DNA of 64,000 nucleotides from Juglans regia (taxonomy: Eukaryota; Streptophyta; Magnoliopsida; Fagales; Juglandaceae), in NCBI RefSeq assembly GCF_001411555.2, contig NC_049911.1, positions 5,960,209-6,024,208 on the forward strand, given 5' to 3'. This document shows, piece after piece, positions 48,301 to 59,253 of the stretch. Position 1 is the stretch's first letter. Every line of letters begins with the position of its first letter. The position numbers and the translations under genes are program-made. Below the pieces are notes generated by a model. It was given only the letters and a program-made list of their open reading frames with translations, ran no database searches and was not told the DNA's origin.

Positions 48301-50646
48301 CTATGAAAGTTTATAAGGAAGGAGTAGACAAGTTTTGTAAATCATATTCGTTTTGTCGCAGGTGAGGGCAACCGAATCAATTTTTTGCGGGACGTGTGGT
48401 GTGGAGATCATGCATTGGAAAGAGTGTTTTCAGCTTTATAATATCGTATTGCAGTTAATAACGAGGCTTCAGTGGCGGATGTGCGGTTATTTGCTCATGG
48501 TTCGCATCAGTGGAATATTCTGTTTAATAGGGATATTCATTATTGGGAATTATCTATGGTTTCAAACTTTTTCAGCTTGCTACACTCCTTAGGGTCTACT
48601 ATGGCATAGCATGATAGCTTGAAATGGAGGTTTCAGGATCACAAGAAATGCACAGTAAATGCGTATTACAAAATCTTGATTACACAGGATCACACCTCAT
48701 TCCTTTGGAGGAACATTTGGAGGTCTTGAGTGCCCTTTAGAGTTGCTTTCTTTGTTTGGAATGCCGCCCTTGGGAAGATCTTGACCACGGACAACTTGAG
48801 GAAGAGAGGATGTGTTGTGTTGGATTGGTGTTACATATGTAAAAAGAATGAAGAATCGGTAGATCATCTTTTACTACATTGTAACATAGCGAGAGCGTTG
48901 TGGGATGAGATTTTTCGAAGGGTTGGTGTGGCTTGGATAATGCCTAGGAGGGGGGTGGATTTGATGGATTGTTAGAAAAAATTGCAGGACAGTCATCAAG
49001 TGGCAAGCAATCTGGATAATGATTCTGTTGTGTATCATGTGGTGTATTTGGACTGAAATGAATAAGCGTTGTTTTGAAGACAAGGAATAAACAATGGTGG
49101 AGCTGAAAAAAAAATTTCTACATACTTTATTGCTTTGGTTTTCAGCTATTGTATTAAATGGGGATGATATTCATGAATTCTTATCCTTAGTTCATCGCTC
49201 TTATAATGTATTTAGGTGTTCTATTGTATACTTCTTGTGTACTAGGTACATGCCTATTTCATTCACATCAATAAAGTTTATCTCTTACTTATCAAAAAAT
49301 AAAAAAATAAACATACCGATACACTTCTCTCGTTCGTTCCATGTCTCCGGCATCAAGCTCTTCGTACAGGGCATAATTAATCCTAACATTACACATTCAA
49401 AAAATAATCAACCATCAACACATAACAAAACAAAACTAAGAAAGCTAAAAGTTTTCGAAATCCAAATTCTCCAACCACGAAAATGCACCTACCACAAATA
49501 AATGTACCGCTGCCAGTATCGCTTTTCCTCGGCGGGAGGAACGTTCGCAATGGCCCTTTCATAAACCTCCCTAATCCTTTCCTTATTTCCCACGCTCTCT
49601 TCCAACCGAATGTAATCAAACCAAGAGTCGTAATTCAGCGGATTCTTCCTCACCTCTTCCTCATACTGAAACCTCCGTTTCCCTACAATCGCATCTTCAA
49701 TCCCCTCTCTATCCCCATACTGCTTTTCAAACGCCACAAACTTCCTATACAAGTCCTCAGCTCGCCCTTTCGGTATATGGTCGAGCGCAAACTTGTAGAT
49801 ACACCTCGCACGCTCTGTCTCCTTGCACCGCTCCTCGAACTCGGCAAATGCAACGAACAACTGCTCAGCCTCCTCATCGTCAGCAAGCTTCTCTACCGCC
49901 CTCTCGTACACGTTCCTCGACCTAGCAACCTCGCCATTCTTCATCTCAAACTTGGCAAACCGAATCCAAGCACCGACCTTGGGGTGGCATTGAACAAACC
50001 GCTCAAAAATCTGCCTAGCGCGCTCGACCTCGTTGTAGCGTAGCTCGAACTTGATGTACGAGAGCCAGCCCTGCTGGTCCGGCATCCAATTCATCCATCT
50101 CTCAAAGACCTGCCTCGCGCCAGCGACATTGCCGAGCATCTCTTCCATGTGAATGTACTTGTACCACAACTGGTCCACTCTCGGCAAAAGCGCCACCGCA
50201 CGGTCCCATACGTTGCGGGCGTGGTTGATGAACTTGTTCTTCATCTCTACCTCGGCGTACTTGAGCCACAGCGTGTGGTTCCGGTAATCGACCTCGAGAG
50301 CGCGTTCCCATACGGAACGTGCGCGATTGAAGTCCTTCTGCGACTCCTCCCACTGCGCGTACTTGATCCAGACGCTGATGTTCCATCGGACCCGGCGGAT
50401 GAGGTCCTCGAACTCTTTGCGCTTGCGGAGGCGGTAGTCCGCAAGTTCGGCGGCATCGGTAATTTTCTGCTTCGGCGGTCGGATCTCGGCTTCTTGGCGC
50501 TCCCTGGCCTCCCGGAGGATCTGCTCGGCGGTGATTTGGATAGGAGCCGGTGTTTTGTTCTTAACTCGAGTCGGCCGCGGGAGCTTAACCTCCGTATCCT
50601 TTCGCGTTAGGTAGCCAAGACTGGGATCGGCATCTTTCGCCGCCAT
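42337..50646 (-). CDS. CLF1: Crooked neck-like pre-mRNA splicing factor
   Basis: Seven exons: 50646-49493, 49382-49317, 44333-44189, 44096-43878, 43451-43232, 43123-42928 and 42451-42337, giving 704 residues, close to the family length. The protein is built almost entirely of HAT (half-TPR) repeats. These begin near residue 85 ([20 protein letters not shown]) and recur as [20 protein letters not shown] and [20 protein letters not shown]. Crooked neck/Clf1 is a scaffold of the Prp19-associated complex in the spliceosome, acting in the nucleus. The start is the first ATG. The C-terminus is acidic (SSDDD). Exon 1 is GC-rich and encodes over half the protein. Intron 2 is about 5 kb because an antisense L1-like element sits in it. 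All junctions keep frame, so the gene looks functional. Confidence 0.95.
44700..44761 (-). repeat. 24-bp insertion flanked by a 19-bp target duplication
   Basis: TATCTAGCCTACAAAGTAT occurs at 44700-44718 and again at 44743-44761. The 24 bp between read, on the minus strand, TTATTTTACTGATAAAAAAA, like the extreme 3' end of the local LINE family with its A tail. It looks like a severely 5'-truncated retroposition event inside intron 2 of the splicing-factor gene. Confidence 0.75.
45001..46270 (+). pseudogene. LINE ORF1 remnant (DUF4283-like, zinc knuckle)
   Basis: Broken into several frames. The N-terminal part (45001-45234) has [20 protein letters not shown] and an [13 protein letters not shown] segment, typical of plant LINE ORF1 proteins. 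Near 45640-45685 is [14 protein letters not shown], a CCHC knuckle. The tail (46040-46277) is basic. Several stops interrupt it. Confidence 0.8.
46274..46970 (+). pseudogene. LINE ORF2 endonuclease domain
   Basis: An intact-looking AP-type endonuclease: [13 protein letters not shown] at the start, then [58 protein letters not shown] and [10 protein letters not shown] at the end. Catalytic-type Asn, Glu, Asp and His residues are in place. It reads into a TA repeat at about 47047-47065 and loses similarity, so RT does not follow. Confidence 0.92.
47050..47640. other. Non-LINE segment interrupting the LINE
   Basis: It begins with a TA run and two copies of GTAGCACAAACTTGGAT (about 47072 and 47136) with inverted AAGTTTGTGC text between them. 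It later has a GAA run (about 47495-47510). No protein or known repeat is recognised. It replaces the central RT. Confidence 0.5.
47641..48975 (+). pseudogene. LINE ORF2 RT end and zf-RVT region
   Basis: Starts at [20 protein letters not shown] (RT catalytic-type ADD box). It then has [31 protein letters not shown] and [14 protein letters not shown]. After frameshifts come [24 protein letters not shown] and, at 48730-48975, the zf-RVT segment [18 protein letters not shown]. Several stops make it non-functional. Confidence 0.9.
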
Positions 50647-51840
50647 CGTCGACTGATTGGGAAGAAAGAGCGTATTGATTCTGGATATCTAATCTAGGAT
50701 GCCCCCAAACTCTCCGTAACCTAAAAATGAATTTCATTCAACAGCGTTACCCAAACCCACGTACAAATTTAAAATGAGGATTTTCTTTTATCTTTTTTTT
50801 TTTAACTGTAAAATGAGGATATTGATATTTAGAAGAGTAATTTTATTTGTTTTATAAAAGAAAAATTTTAGAGAAAAGTTTCATATTCTGTTTATTCATT
50901 TAAAAATATATCATTTTATCTTTTTATATACGTAATAAAAATAATTTTAAATATATTTATAAGTAAAATGAAATAAAAAAATAAAATTATATATTTTTAA
51001 ATAGATGTATAGAATGCAAGGCTTATGAATAGTACGACTCTTTATAAAATTATCTCTTATTTATGACGTAATTGTATAAAATTCCCTCCTTATTTTTATC
51101 TTTTTTAAAACACCCTAAAATTTTTGAAAATTTTTGGACCAACTTAACCGAAACATAATATATATCTTCTTAAATATAAAGTCACCTATCCAAAGGTGGA
51201 TACAGGATAGTATATTTTGTTTGATGAATAAAATTACATTTTTATCCTTGAGTCTGACGAAGAATGTTTTTTACTTTTGTTTTGTGTGACTCTTTTATCT
51301 TCTCATTTAGATAAAATTACTTGTCCTTAAATATTTTCATTTAGATAATTGATATCTCTTATTTTATTTTTCATCTTTTCTTTAATGCCTATTTTACCTT
51401 AATTAATTTGCATTATCTCTTAAATAAAAATATATTTATGTATGTAGATTTTTTAAGACCAAATTTTAAATCAATTTGGTAATCCCTTATGCTATGACTG
51501 AATTTTAAATCAATTTTAAATTCAAAACATTAAACCTTCGAGATTATCTTCATATGTGCAAGCAATATAGACCTAGGCAAGAGCCTTGTTGTAAAGTAAA
51601 ACTATACATGATGCCAAATAAGCATTTATTGACAACTCGCGAGAATTGGCATTTGGCTCATAAAGATTAAATGAAATTTCGGATTTTGTTGTACATCAAT
51701 TACTATTTGTTTATATATTTCATACTCGACAGTTTTTTTTATTATTATAAAAAGTAATACTATACACCACACCACCATCTTACTTTCATCTTACGTAGTA
51801 AGATGTATCATATTTAACATCATTGAATGTTAAAGAATCT
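50647..51840. other. Upstream region of CLF1
   Basis: No gene seen. No clear TATA box was found near the start codon. The sequence is AT-rich from about 50800. The last 80 bp (51765-51840) belong to a MITE-like repeat split by the element at 51841-52015. Confidence 0.45.
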
Positions 51841-52015
51841 TGAGAAATGTTACATGTAATTGTGGAGTACGCAAGCGCTTTGCAGTCGTTTTGAAAAGAA
51901 ATGAGATCTACTATTAAAAAATTATTTTTTTTTCATGTGAATCCCTTATTTATTCACTTTTTTTAAAATGATTGCGTGGCGCTTGCGCAATCACGATTGC
52001 AACTATCATTTCTCA
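51841..52015. mobile_element. MITE with TGAGAAATG TIRs and 7-bp target duplication
   Basis: The ends TGAGAAATGTTACATG and CTATCATTTCTCA are inverted repeats, and inner words GCAAGCGC and GCGCTTGCGC are also mirrored. AGAATCT flanks both sides (51834-51840 and 52016-52022). It is nested in an older AT-rich repeat. Size is 175 bp. Confidence 0.82.
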
Positions 52016-52486
52016 AGAATCTTATAAGATGTGTGAGTGTAGAATAGTAAATAGTCACTTATGAAAAAAATTATTCATTTGAATTTAATGCACTCTTTAA
52101 TGACTGTTGATATTCATTATCCAGCAATTTAGATGTCAAATAAGTATATGAAGAACTATCTGGTTTCAACTGATTATGATGGTGTAGTGAAGGTGCGTAT
52201 ATCTCTACATGTCTCTCTGTGAATTGACTAGGGATCTTTTTCTATTAATACTAGTTCATGTTCGTTCTCTTATTTCCTCTGTTAATTCTAGTTTCCACCG
52301 TTAATAATATTCAGACACACTCTATGGAAAATGGATATATATGTAAAATTACAGGCTAAGATTATGTTCAAGATGGGTATGGGAGGTCTCTTAATTTCTT
52401 TTAGACATATCTTGAATTGGGTTATGCTAGCAATTAGATGCATGTATGCAATCGTTCATTGATGATGATTAATTACTAAAGTAAGA

Positions 52487-52780
52487 TTTAAATAATGAGA
52501 TGAGTTGGTTTTAGATTAAAGTTGAAAGTTGAATAAAATATTATTAGAATATTTTTTTTAATATTATTATTGTTTTAAAATTTGAAAAAATTGAATTATT
52601 TATTATATTTTATATAAAAATTTGTAAAAATTATAATGATAAAATGAGATGAGTTGGTTTTAGATTAAAGTTGAAAGTTGAATTATTTATTATATTTTAT
52701 TTAAAAATTTGTAAAAATTATAATGATAAAATGATATGAGATGAATTGAGATAGTTTTGATATCCAAACTGAGCCAAATG
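52487..52780. mobile_element. MITE, main family (copy g) with internal duplication
   Basis: ATGAGATGAGTTGGTTTTAG followed by ATTAAAGTTGAAAGTTGAAT occurs twice, at about 52496 and 52645. One copy therefore seems to have inserted into, or partly duplicated within, another. The right end is TATCCAAACTGAGCC. Confidence 0.75.
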
Positions 52781-52822
52781 ATGCATGGTGTTTTAACTTG
52801 GCATATACCTTGATTTTGACAT

Positions 52823-52978
52823 TTACGTTTGGATATTTAGATAAGATAAAATAATTTTAGATGAATTAAATAAAATATTATTATTATTTTAAAATTAAAA
52901 AAATTAAATTAATTATTATATTTTATATAAAAATTTAATAAAATAAATTAAGAGTATTTCTACCCACAAACAGATTTA
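52823..52978. mobile_element. MITE, main family (copy h, GATGAG orientation, decayed)
   Basis: Starts TACGTTTGGATATTTAGATA and continues AAATAAAATATTATTATTA and TTATTATATTTTATATAAA. The right arm is lost. Confidence 0.7.
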
Positions 52979-52980
52979 AG

Positions 52981-53181
52981 GACTTGTTTATTTTTTAGAT
53001 GAGATGAATTGATATTAAAATTAAAAAAATTGAATTAAATATTATTAAAATATATTTTTTAATATTATTTTTATTTTAAAATTTAAAAAAATTAAAATAT
53101 TTATTTTATTTTATGTAAAAATTTTTAAAAAATTATAATAATAAAATCAAATGAGATATTTCTTACAAACCAACTAGCCCT
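52981..53181. mobile_element. MITE, main family (copy i, GATGAG orientation)
   Basis: TTTTTAGATGAGATGAATTG, then AAATATTATTAAAATATA, then AAATCAAATGAGATATT near the right end, closing with TACAAACCAACTAGCCC. Confidence 0.75.
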
Positions 53182-53227
53182 AAATTTCCTTGTTGCTCAT
53201 GACATGATTTGCTTGGATTGAGTTAGG

Positions 53228-53416
53228 TTTCGTTTGGAAGTTGAACTCATCTCAATTCATCATTACAATTTTTTTAAATTTTAACATAAAATATAATAAA
53301 TAATTTAATTTTTTCAAATCTCAAAATAATAATAATAATAAATAATAATATTCTAATAATATTTTATCATCTCAACTCAACTTAACTAAATTCATTTTAA
53401 CATCCAAACCCAACCT
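53228..53416. mobile_element. MITE, main family (copy j, CTCAT orientation)
   Basis: The ends TTCGTTTGGAAGTTG and CATCCAAACCCAACC are inverted repeats. The interior has CTCATCTCAATTCATC and AAATATAATAAATAATTTAA. It is opposite in orientation to the previous copy, only about 46 bp away. Confidence 0.8.
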
Positions 53417-53595
53417 TACAGTTATGGGATGCGAGTACCGGACAAGGGGGTTTCTCAGTTCAAAGAGCATGAAAAGAAGGCGTGGTCTGTTGACTTTTCT
53501 CGATTATATCCCACAAAACTGACCAGTGGAACAGATGATTGTACGTTCAGTGAAACTGTGGAGCGTTTAGTGAGGCATAATTGCTCTATCTGTTC
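53416..53595 (+). pseudogene. SPA-like WD40 gene fragment
   Basis: Three reading frames in turn give LWDASTGQG, then [20 protein letters not shown] with [10 protein letters not shown], then SVKLWSV followed by stops. This is the order of one WD40 blade in SPA/COP1-type proteins (light-signalling E3 ligase components). At least two frameshifts and stop codons, and the absence of the rest of the protein, show a captured or relic fragment. It directly abuts the MITE at 53228-53416. Confidence 0.78.
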
Positions 53596-54113
53596 TTTTA
53601 CAGCCATAACGTCAACTATCAGTACTGGATTCTAGTCTGACCAAAAGAAAAGTAGATGGCTCCCCCCCTATATGCTTTTATCGAGTCCAGCCTAAGATTC
53701 TACTCTGACCAACAAGAACAAGAATATGGGAGCAACAACAACTCAAAAAGGATCATAAAAATAAAGCAAGCATATATGGAAGAAAATACTTTAAAAAACT
53801 TTTGCAGTTACATGGATGCCCCGTTCAAAAGTATTCATCCCAGTAGTACCGTAACTTCTAACGAGACTGAACCAAAGTTACTTACAAAATCCAGATTCCT
53901 AATGGAAACTTGGAACTTTTAAAGCCTTCAGACAAAAAACCTCCTGCCTTTGCTCGCCCCAGGTTCAGAGGTGAATTAGAGTGAAACTGTGAAAAAGGGT
54001 CAGATCGATGTGAGTCAGCTTAGGACAGTGCCCACAACAAGAGCTTCCGGTAATGTTAGCCGACTTATTTGGTGGCACCGTTGGCAATGAAGTGAGAACT
54101 TCCGGGTCACATA
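53596..54113. other. Downstream region of the AIL gene
   Basis: Probably the 3' untranslated region of the AP2 gene on the minus strand. An 88-codon plus-strand ORF at 53656 shows no recognisable domain and I do not call it a gene. Confidence 0.45.
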
Positions 54114-57100
54114 TCAGTAGGGCTGGTGCTGGTGAGGCCATAAGAAGAACTCAGCTGGTGGTGGAAACATATTAGTAGTTGAAGCAGTAATGTTTGAAGA
54201 GCCAGGAGAGTCAGAAGTACTGGTGTTATTAGGTTGAAGGTGCTGGAAAAAGTGGTGATGATACAGTGCAGCCGCTGCATCAATCGGAATACCAGATGGA
54301 ATGGCATGAAGTGGCTGAATTGAAGTGAAATTGATACTGTTGCTGCCACTGCCTGTTGGGGGTGGTTGCTGGGTATGGTTTAGTGATGGTTTTTGTTCAG
54401 ATTCTAGTGAGAGTTTCAGGCGTTTAGCCGCCCCGCCAATGGGTAGAGAACTCTTGGAAATCGCTTCCACATCATACCTGTTCATCTCAAAATTGGTCAC
54501 AGCATTTGCACCTCTAAACTTTATTGCTGCAATATCATATGCCTCTGCAGCCTCCTCTTCAGTGGCTGCCACCATTCAACCACAAACAATGTCAAGTCAC
54601 CCATTTTTCATGTATCTTTCACCGAACAGTTCTTGCTATGAATAGGAAAAATTTAACAAGAATCGATGACAGAAAAATGATTGACCAAATTTCATTTACA
54701 AATACAAGGTGAGTTTGAATAAACCAGGGAATCATCACTTCCATTCTAGTAGCAATATCACTGAAGCCACCCAAATATATTTGCTTACCAAAGGTTCCAA
54801 GGTACAGGTCTTTGTTTCCGGCAACACGGCCAATTCTCGCTTGCCAACGACCCTGTTGATGATGCCTGGAGTACCAAAATAATACATGTGACTCCATTGT
54901 ACAGATGATGAACAGAAAGGAAAGCATTGATCGAAGAACAAAAATCTCAAAAACTCCAAAACAGAAACAGGAATGATAATGGTAATATAATCACAGGCAA
55001 AAGAGCTTCAATTGCATATAAATATCCAGACCTTGTCACACCCCTATATATGGAGGCTCCCCTTGAAAAACCGCTACTTTTCCTGAAAGGAACACAGGAA
55101 ATCAGATCAATTAACTTCTTAATTAATAAAAAAAAAATCAATAAATAACACAGATGGCACAAAGCTTAATTACCTCCTCAGAGATGCAATGAATTCCTGC
55201 TTGGTCACAACTTTCATCTCTTCCAGTTCTTTGGAGTAATTCGAAACCTGAAAAAGGGAAACCCAGAATTAATTGCTGGGTACTGATTCAAGTTCCATGA
55301 TAAAGGTCAAGTAGTTTTTTATTTTTTTTGTGAGTTGAGTGAGGATGTTTTCAAACTCCAGACCTCCACTTTGGAGGCCGGAAATTATGCCAATCACACG
55401 TAGTTTTTCATGCAGAAACAAAGACATCATAGCATAAAATAAGTTAAGAGCATTAGAAATGTGAATATCTTACGGGAAAGTTTGTGGTTGCATTGGGGCC
55501 CCAGTATTTCAGGGCCGCTAAATCATAAGCTCTAGCTGCCTTCTCTTCCTTGTCATATCCACCTGATAATATACATCAAGTAGATATATAATATAATTAA
55601 ATTAAACAATAAATATTACAGAAATTTCTTATTCCAGAATTACATAAAACGTAAATTCAAAAGGAAATGCTGTAAAAGGAAACAGGCCAGAAAACCACTT
55701 ACCCAGGTACACTGTAGAACAAATTCAAAGTAGCAAAAGACAGATATGCAAGGTCCCACGTTACATGCATTAAAGAAAAGGAGTAGGAACGTGAGTGTTA
55801 TATGATATAATAATTATATAAAATGGTCAAAATTTACTGCAGAAATATGATTTCTCGAGACAAATAAAAAATATAAAAACAAACAACGTGATTTGCATGC
55901 CATAGCTATAGCATATGCTCAAAAGATATAAATAATAGGCATATACATGAACCATACTCTTATTTAATGTTGTCCGAAAAATTTATACAAGCGACAATAA
56001 ATAATATAGGACCCATGTTATGTGCCATCTCTTTTCCACATTTCTGAACTCAAATTTATAGGTTACAAAGGTAATTAGTAAGAGATTAATTAATGTGAAA
56101 TTTCTAAAAGTTAAAACTAATGAAAAGAGATAGATTTCATTATTTATTTTATATCTCAATGGATAACCCAACACGTGGAATACTTAATTAAATTGTGTAT
56201 AGCATAAAGTCGGTTCGAATTCAAAACCTCTACTTGATACCATGTAAAATTATCATTTGTCTTAAAAGTTTAATATGAAAGAAAGAGGCAGATTTGATTA
56301 TTTATTTTATATATTAATAATTAAACAGCAATCTCATTCTGCAACTGTTTTCAAGTTCGTTCCATCTCTCTACCTAGAAAAGATGAACCAGAACTGAGCC
56401 AACATATCACTAGATACCACCGCTAAACACTAGATCACCCACTACAAAACAATTTCAGCGACAACAGCGGGGGCTTTTCGAAGGTGGATTTCTTTTTTTT
56501 TTTTTTTTGGTTTTGGTTCATAAGCGTTGTGTGGTCAAAGCTTGGTCCATGATGCATGAAAAGCAAAAGCAAAAAGTGAAAGGTAAACTCAGAAAATATC
56601 AGACAAGTGCTCAGAGAGGCATTATTGAAGAGTGTAACGTCTTGTGAATGGTTGGTGGGTGGGGGTCGCATCAACTCAAAACAACAACAGCCTTGCAAAC
56701 TCAATGAATACGGACCCCAGCCAGCCAGCCTCGTTTTGTGCCTTTGAATGAGAAAATCTAATGAGCAAAATGGCGGCACCAGAGATCAAATCAATATGAA
56801 AGGAAGAAATGAAAAGAAAATTCAGAACAGCGTAAGCAGATACATGCAAGTACCATCATCTCAGCATGTATGTGTATATGCCATCAGTCAGTCAGTCATA
56901 AAAAGACAGATGGGAAAGAAGTGCAAGTTGGCTTCATATACAAAATGTAATAAATAGAGAGAGAAAGAAGAGAGAGAGAAATAGAGAGGACCTTGACGCC
57001 CTTTTCTAGCCTGACCCTCTCTCCTACAGCTGTTATCCCATAGATGCGCTTCATATCTACCCGTCCACCTGTGTCTGCAGGATCAATGCACATACAATAC

Positions 57101-58752
57101 AAAATTCAGAAAACTTTAGAAATCATTCTGATGATCAATTCTGATGATCAGTTCAAATTCAAGCATCTTTTTTATTTCTTCATCATTTTAAACTATTACT
57201 CGCAGGACCCCCTAGATTCCTACTATATATATTATATATATATAAACTCTTCCATCTCTAATGTCAAAACATGAGATTTTCAAGGAATCATTTTACTTTA
57301 GTATCAAATCAACTTAGACAATATGGTATTCGTCTTGGCTATGTTCTCTACCTAACTTGACACAAACAAAAAATCAACGACAATAACATCGATACTGAGG
57401 ATTAAACAAAAGAACAAAACAAAAGATTATGGTACCCTATTGAATGGTTTATACCTAGTGACCCCTCTGTAGATTGAAGTTCTCTGACCAAAAGTGTCAG
57501 CAAGCTTCTTAGTTCTATCAGACTCAGCCGAGACAATGGCCTTTTCATGGCTCTGAGCAACCCCAAGTGAGAGAGCACCCTTGGCATTGCCACTGTTTGT
57601 GAAACCCAACTCTTTCCCAGACGAGTCAATCGACTGAGTCGCAAACTCGGCACAAGTGACCTGCTGAGTTCTAGCCATGGACGCCGAGTCATCCACTTCA
57701 GAGCCTGAGTTAGTAGAGAAAGCTTGAAACCCAGCTAGCGCTTTCAGATCTTGCTGTTCGTTGAAGTATGCCGAACCCTGGTGGTCGTAGATTTGAGTCA
57801 GGGACGAGTCCTGAGTCTCGGTCTGGCTGTCAGAGTACCGAACCATCGACGATGAATCGCCGAGAAAGTCTTCCAGCTTTGGAATTGGCTGGTTTTGGGT
57901 TTGTGGATCAATGAAACTCGTGAAAAAGGATGAATCCGCTAGGCAGCTTTGGGCTTGAGCTTCTTTGGCTTCTTGGTTGTCTTCTCCTTCAGTGTAGAAG
58001 ATTTGGGACTTCGGGGTTGTCCAGCCTGCACGAAAAACGTAAATGGTGACTCAGTGACTTAATCCAAGTAGTTGTCAGACTTCTAGGTCAACATAGCCAT
58101 ATCGATTTAGTTGCGGATATAAGGACTTAGATTTCTTTCATGGTACTTAGATTTATCGATACAAGGACTGACAAAACAACATGATTGATTTAAAGGAGCC
58201 TAATGCAATCAATCCATTTCTATGCCTCCGTTTTTGTCAGGCACTGCCGAAGAGCACCTTTCAATTTTGAAAACCGGGAAAAACACAGAACACACAGATT
58301 CAAAACGTATTGTACACTGTTTCTCTCAGTTTTCTCAGCAGCCAAACAAATCTGTGGAAAGAGGTGGGGTTGGTTTTCACCAAACTGAGCACCGTGATTT
58401 GCGGATCATTACAAATATAGTGAGCTTTAGAAATTATAATGGTGTTGACTACTGAGAAAATGAAAGTAACAACACTTTGAAAGCCAATAACCCAGTATTG
58501 TTTTCCATTGGTACTTTTGACAAAATACCAGCATTTACTTTTTTTTCCCGTAATTTCTAAGCAGCCAAACAGAACCTAAGCGTCTTACACTCGGAGAAAA
58601 AAGTTCGGTTTACCATTTGCATAGAAGGTATCGATCAAGTAATGGGGAGAGGCAGTGGAGGAACTCTCATAGGTCATGAACTGAGACTCGGAGGACCTCA
58701 GCATTTCCAGCGGGGACAGTGAGAACGATAACCAGTTAGTTGTAGGAGCCAT
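54114..58752 (-). CDS. AIL6: AINTEGUMENTA-like AP2 transcription factor (AIL6/PLT3-like)
   Basis: Nine exons: 58752-58614, 58025-57455, 57074-56992, 55711-55703, 55562-55474, 55247-55174, 55082-55032, 54865-54789 and 54565-54114, giving 514 residues. It has two AP2 domains, each starting [10 protein letters not shown]1 at about 230-296 and R2 at about 332-392, joined by the linker [20 protein letters not shown]. The N-terminus carries the euANT motifs [12 protein letters not shown] and [11 protein letters not shown] and the [20 protein letters not shown] block that points to AIL6/AIL7. The C-terminus is Gln/Pro/Ser-rich and presumably activating. Such proteins bind DNA in the nucleus and promote meristem and flower organ growth. 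The 9-nt exon 4 (encoding most of VYL) is a family hallmark and supports the model. AIL7 is the alternative label. Confidence 0.95.
55703..55711 (-). other. AIL6: 9-nt microexon of the AIL gene
   Basis: TGTACCTGG, preceded by TTCTACAG and followed by GTAAGT. It joins RKGRQ to GGYDKEE in the first AP2 domain and restores the conserved VYLGG. Without it, both frame and domain fail. Confidence 0.93.
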
Positions 58753-59212
58753 TATTTCTTTTTGCTTTTCTCTGCTTCCTTTCTCCAAAATCTGAAGAAG
58801 AACCAAACAAGATTATCTTCCATATATAAACTGACTCTCAGGAAACAAACAAACAAAATAAAACCAACTTTTAACCCCAAAACCGAAATTACCCCAGCCG
58901 TTACTAAAAAACCATCATCTTGGATAATCAAAACACGCTTGAGCAGACGTACGATAATCACGATGCTATTACAGTCAAAAACAAGTTGACGTCGAGACTG
59001 ACAAAGCTCCAAACGTTAAAATATAACGAGTATGGCAAATTAATGGTCCTAGCTAGCAAGACAATGCATGCGAACCCAAATACATTTTGTGAGAGGATTG
59101 AAAGACCGCGTCAAAAACTGCAACTTTCCCTCAAGAAAGAGAAGTAGAAACAGGTGTACACTTCTAAATAGGACTGTGTCGAACGGTTTCAGCTGCCAAA
59201 CGGCGTAAAATC

Positions 59213-59253
<41 letters not shown>

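Larger units (their letters stand above)
44840..49310 (+). mobile_element. Decayed L1-type LINE in intron 2 of CLF1
   Basis: Order on the plus strand: leader (about 44840-45000), ORF1 remnant with CCHC knuckle (45001-46270), endonuclease (46274-46970), a 590-bp non-LINE segment (about 47050-47640), the end of RT (47641-48365), a zf-RVT region (48730-48975) and a 3' tail with A-rich end (49205-49310). The central RT is missing. The element is antisense to the host gene. Its A-rich end stops exactly at the host splice donor (49311-49316), so the insertion point lies within a few bases of exon 2. Confidence 0.9.

Noticed and set aside
49483..50043. 186-codon plus-strand ORF
   Set aside because: Antisense shadow of CLF1 exon 1.
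50149..50610. Long plus-strand ORF opposite CLF1 exon 1
   Set aside because: It is the antisense shadow of a GC-rich coding exon; no known domain and no promoter.
53656..53922. 88-codon plus-strand ORF downstream of AIL6
   Set aside because: Lies in the likely 3' untranslated region of AIL6, low complexity, no domain recognised.
54325..54645. Plus-strand ORF over the AIL last exon
   Set aside because: Antisense shadow of the Gln/Ser-rich C-terminus; no domain.
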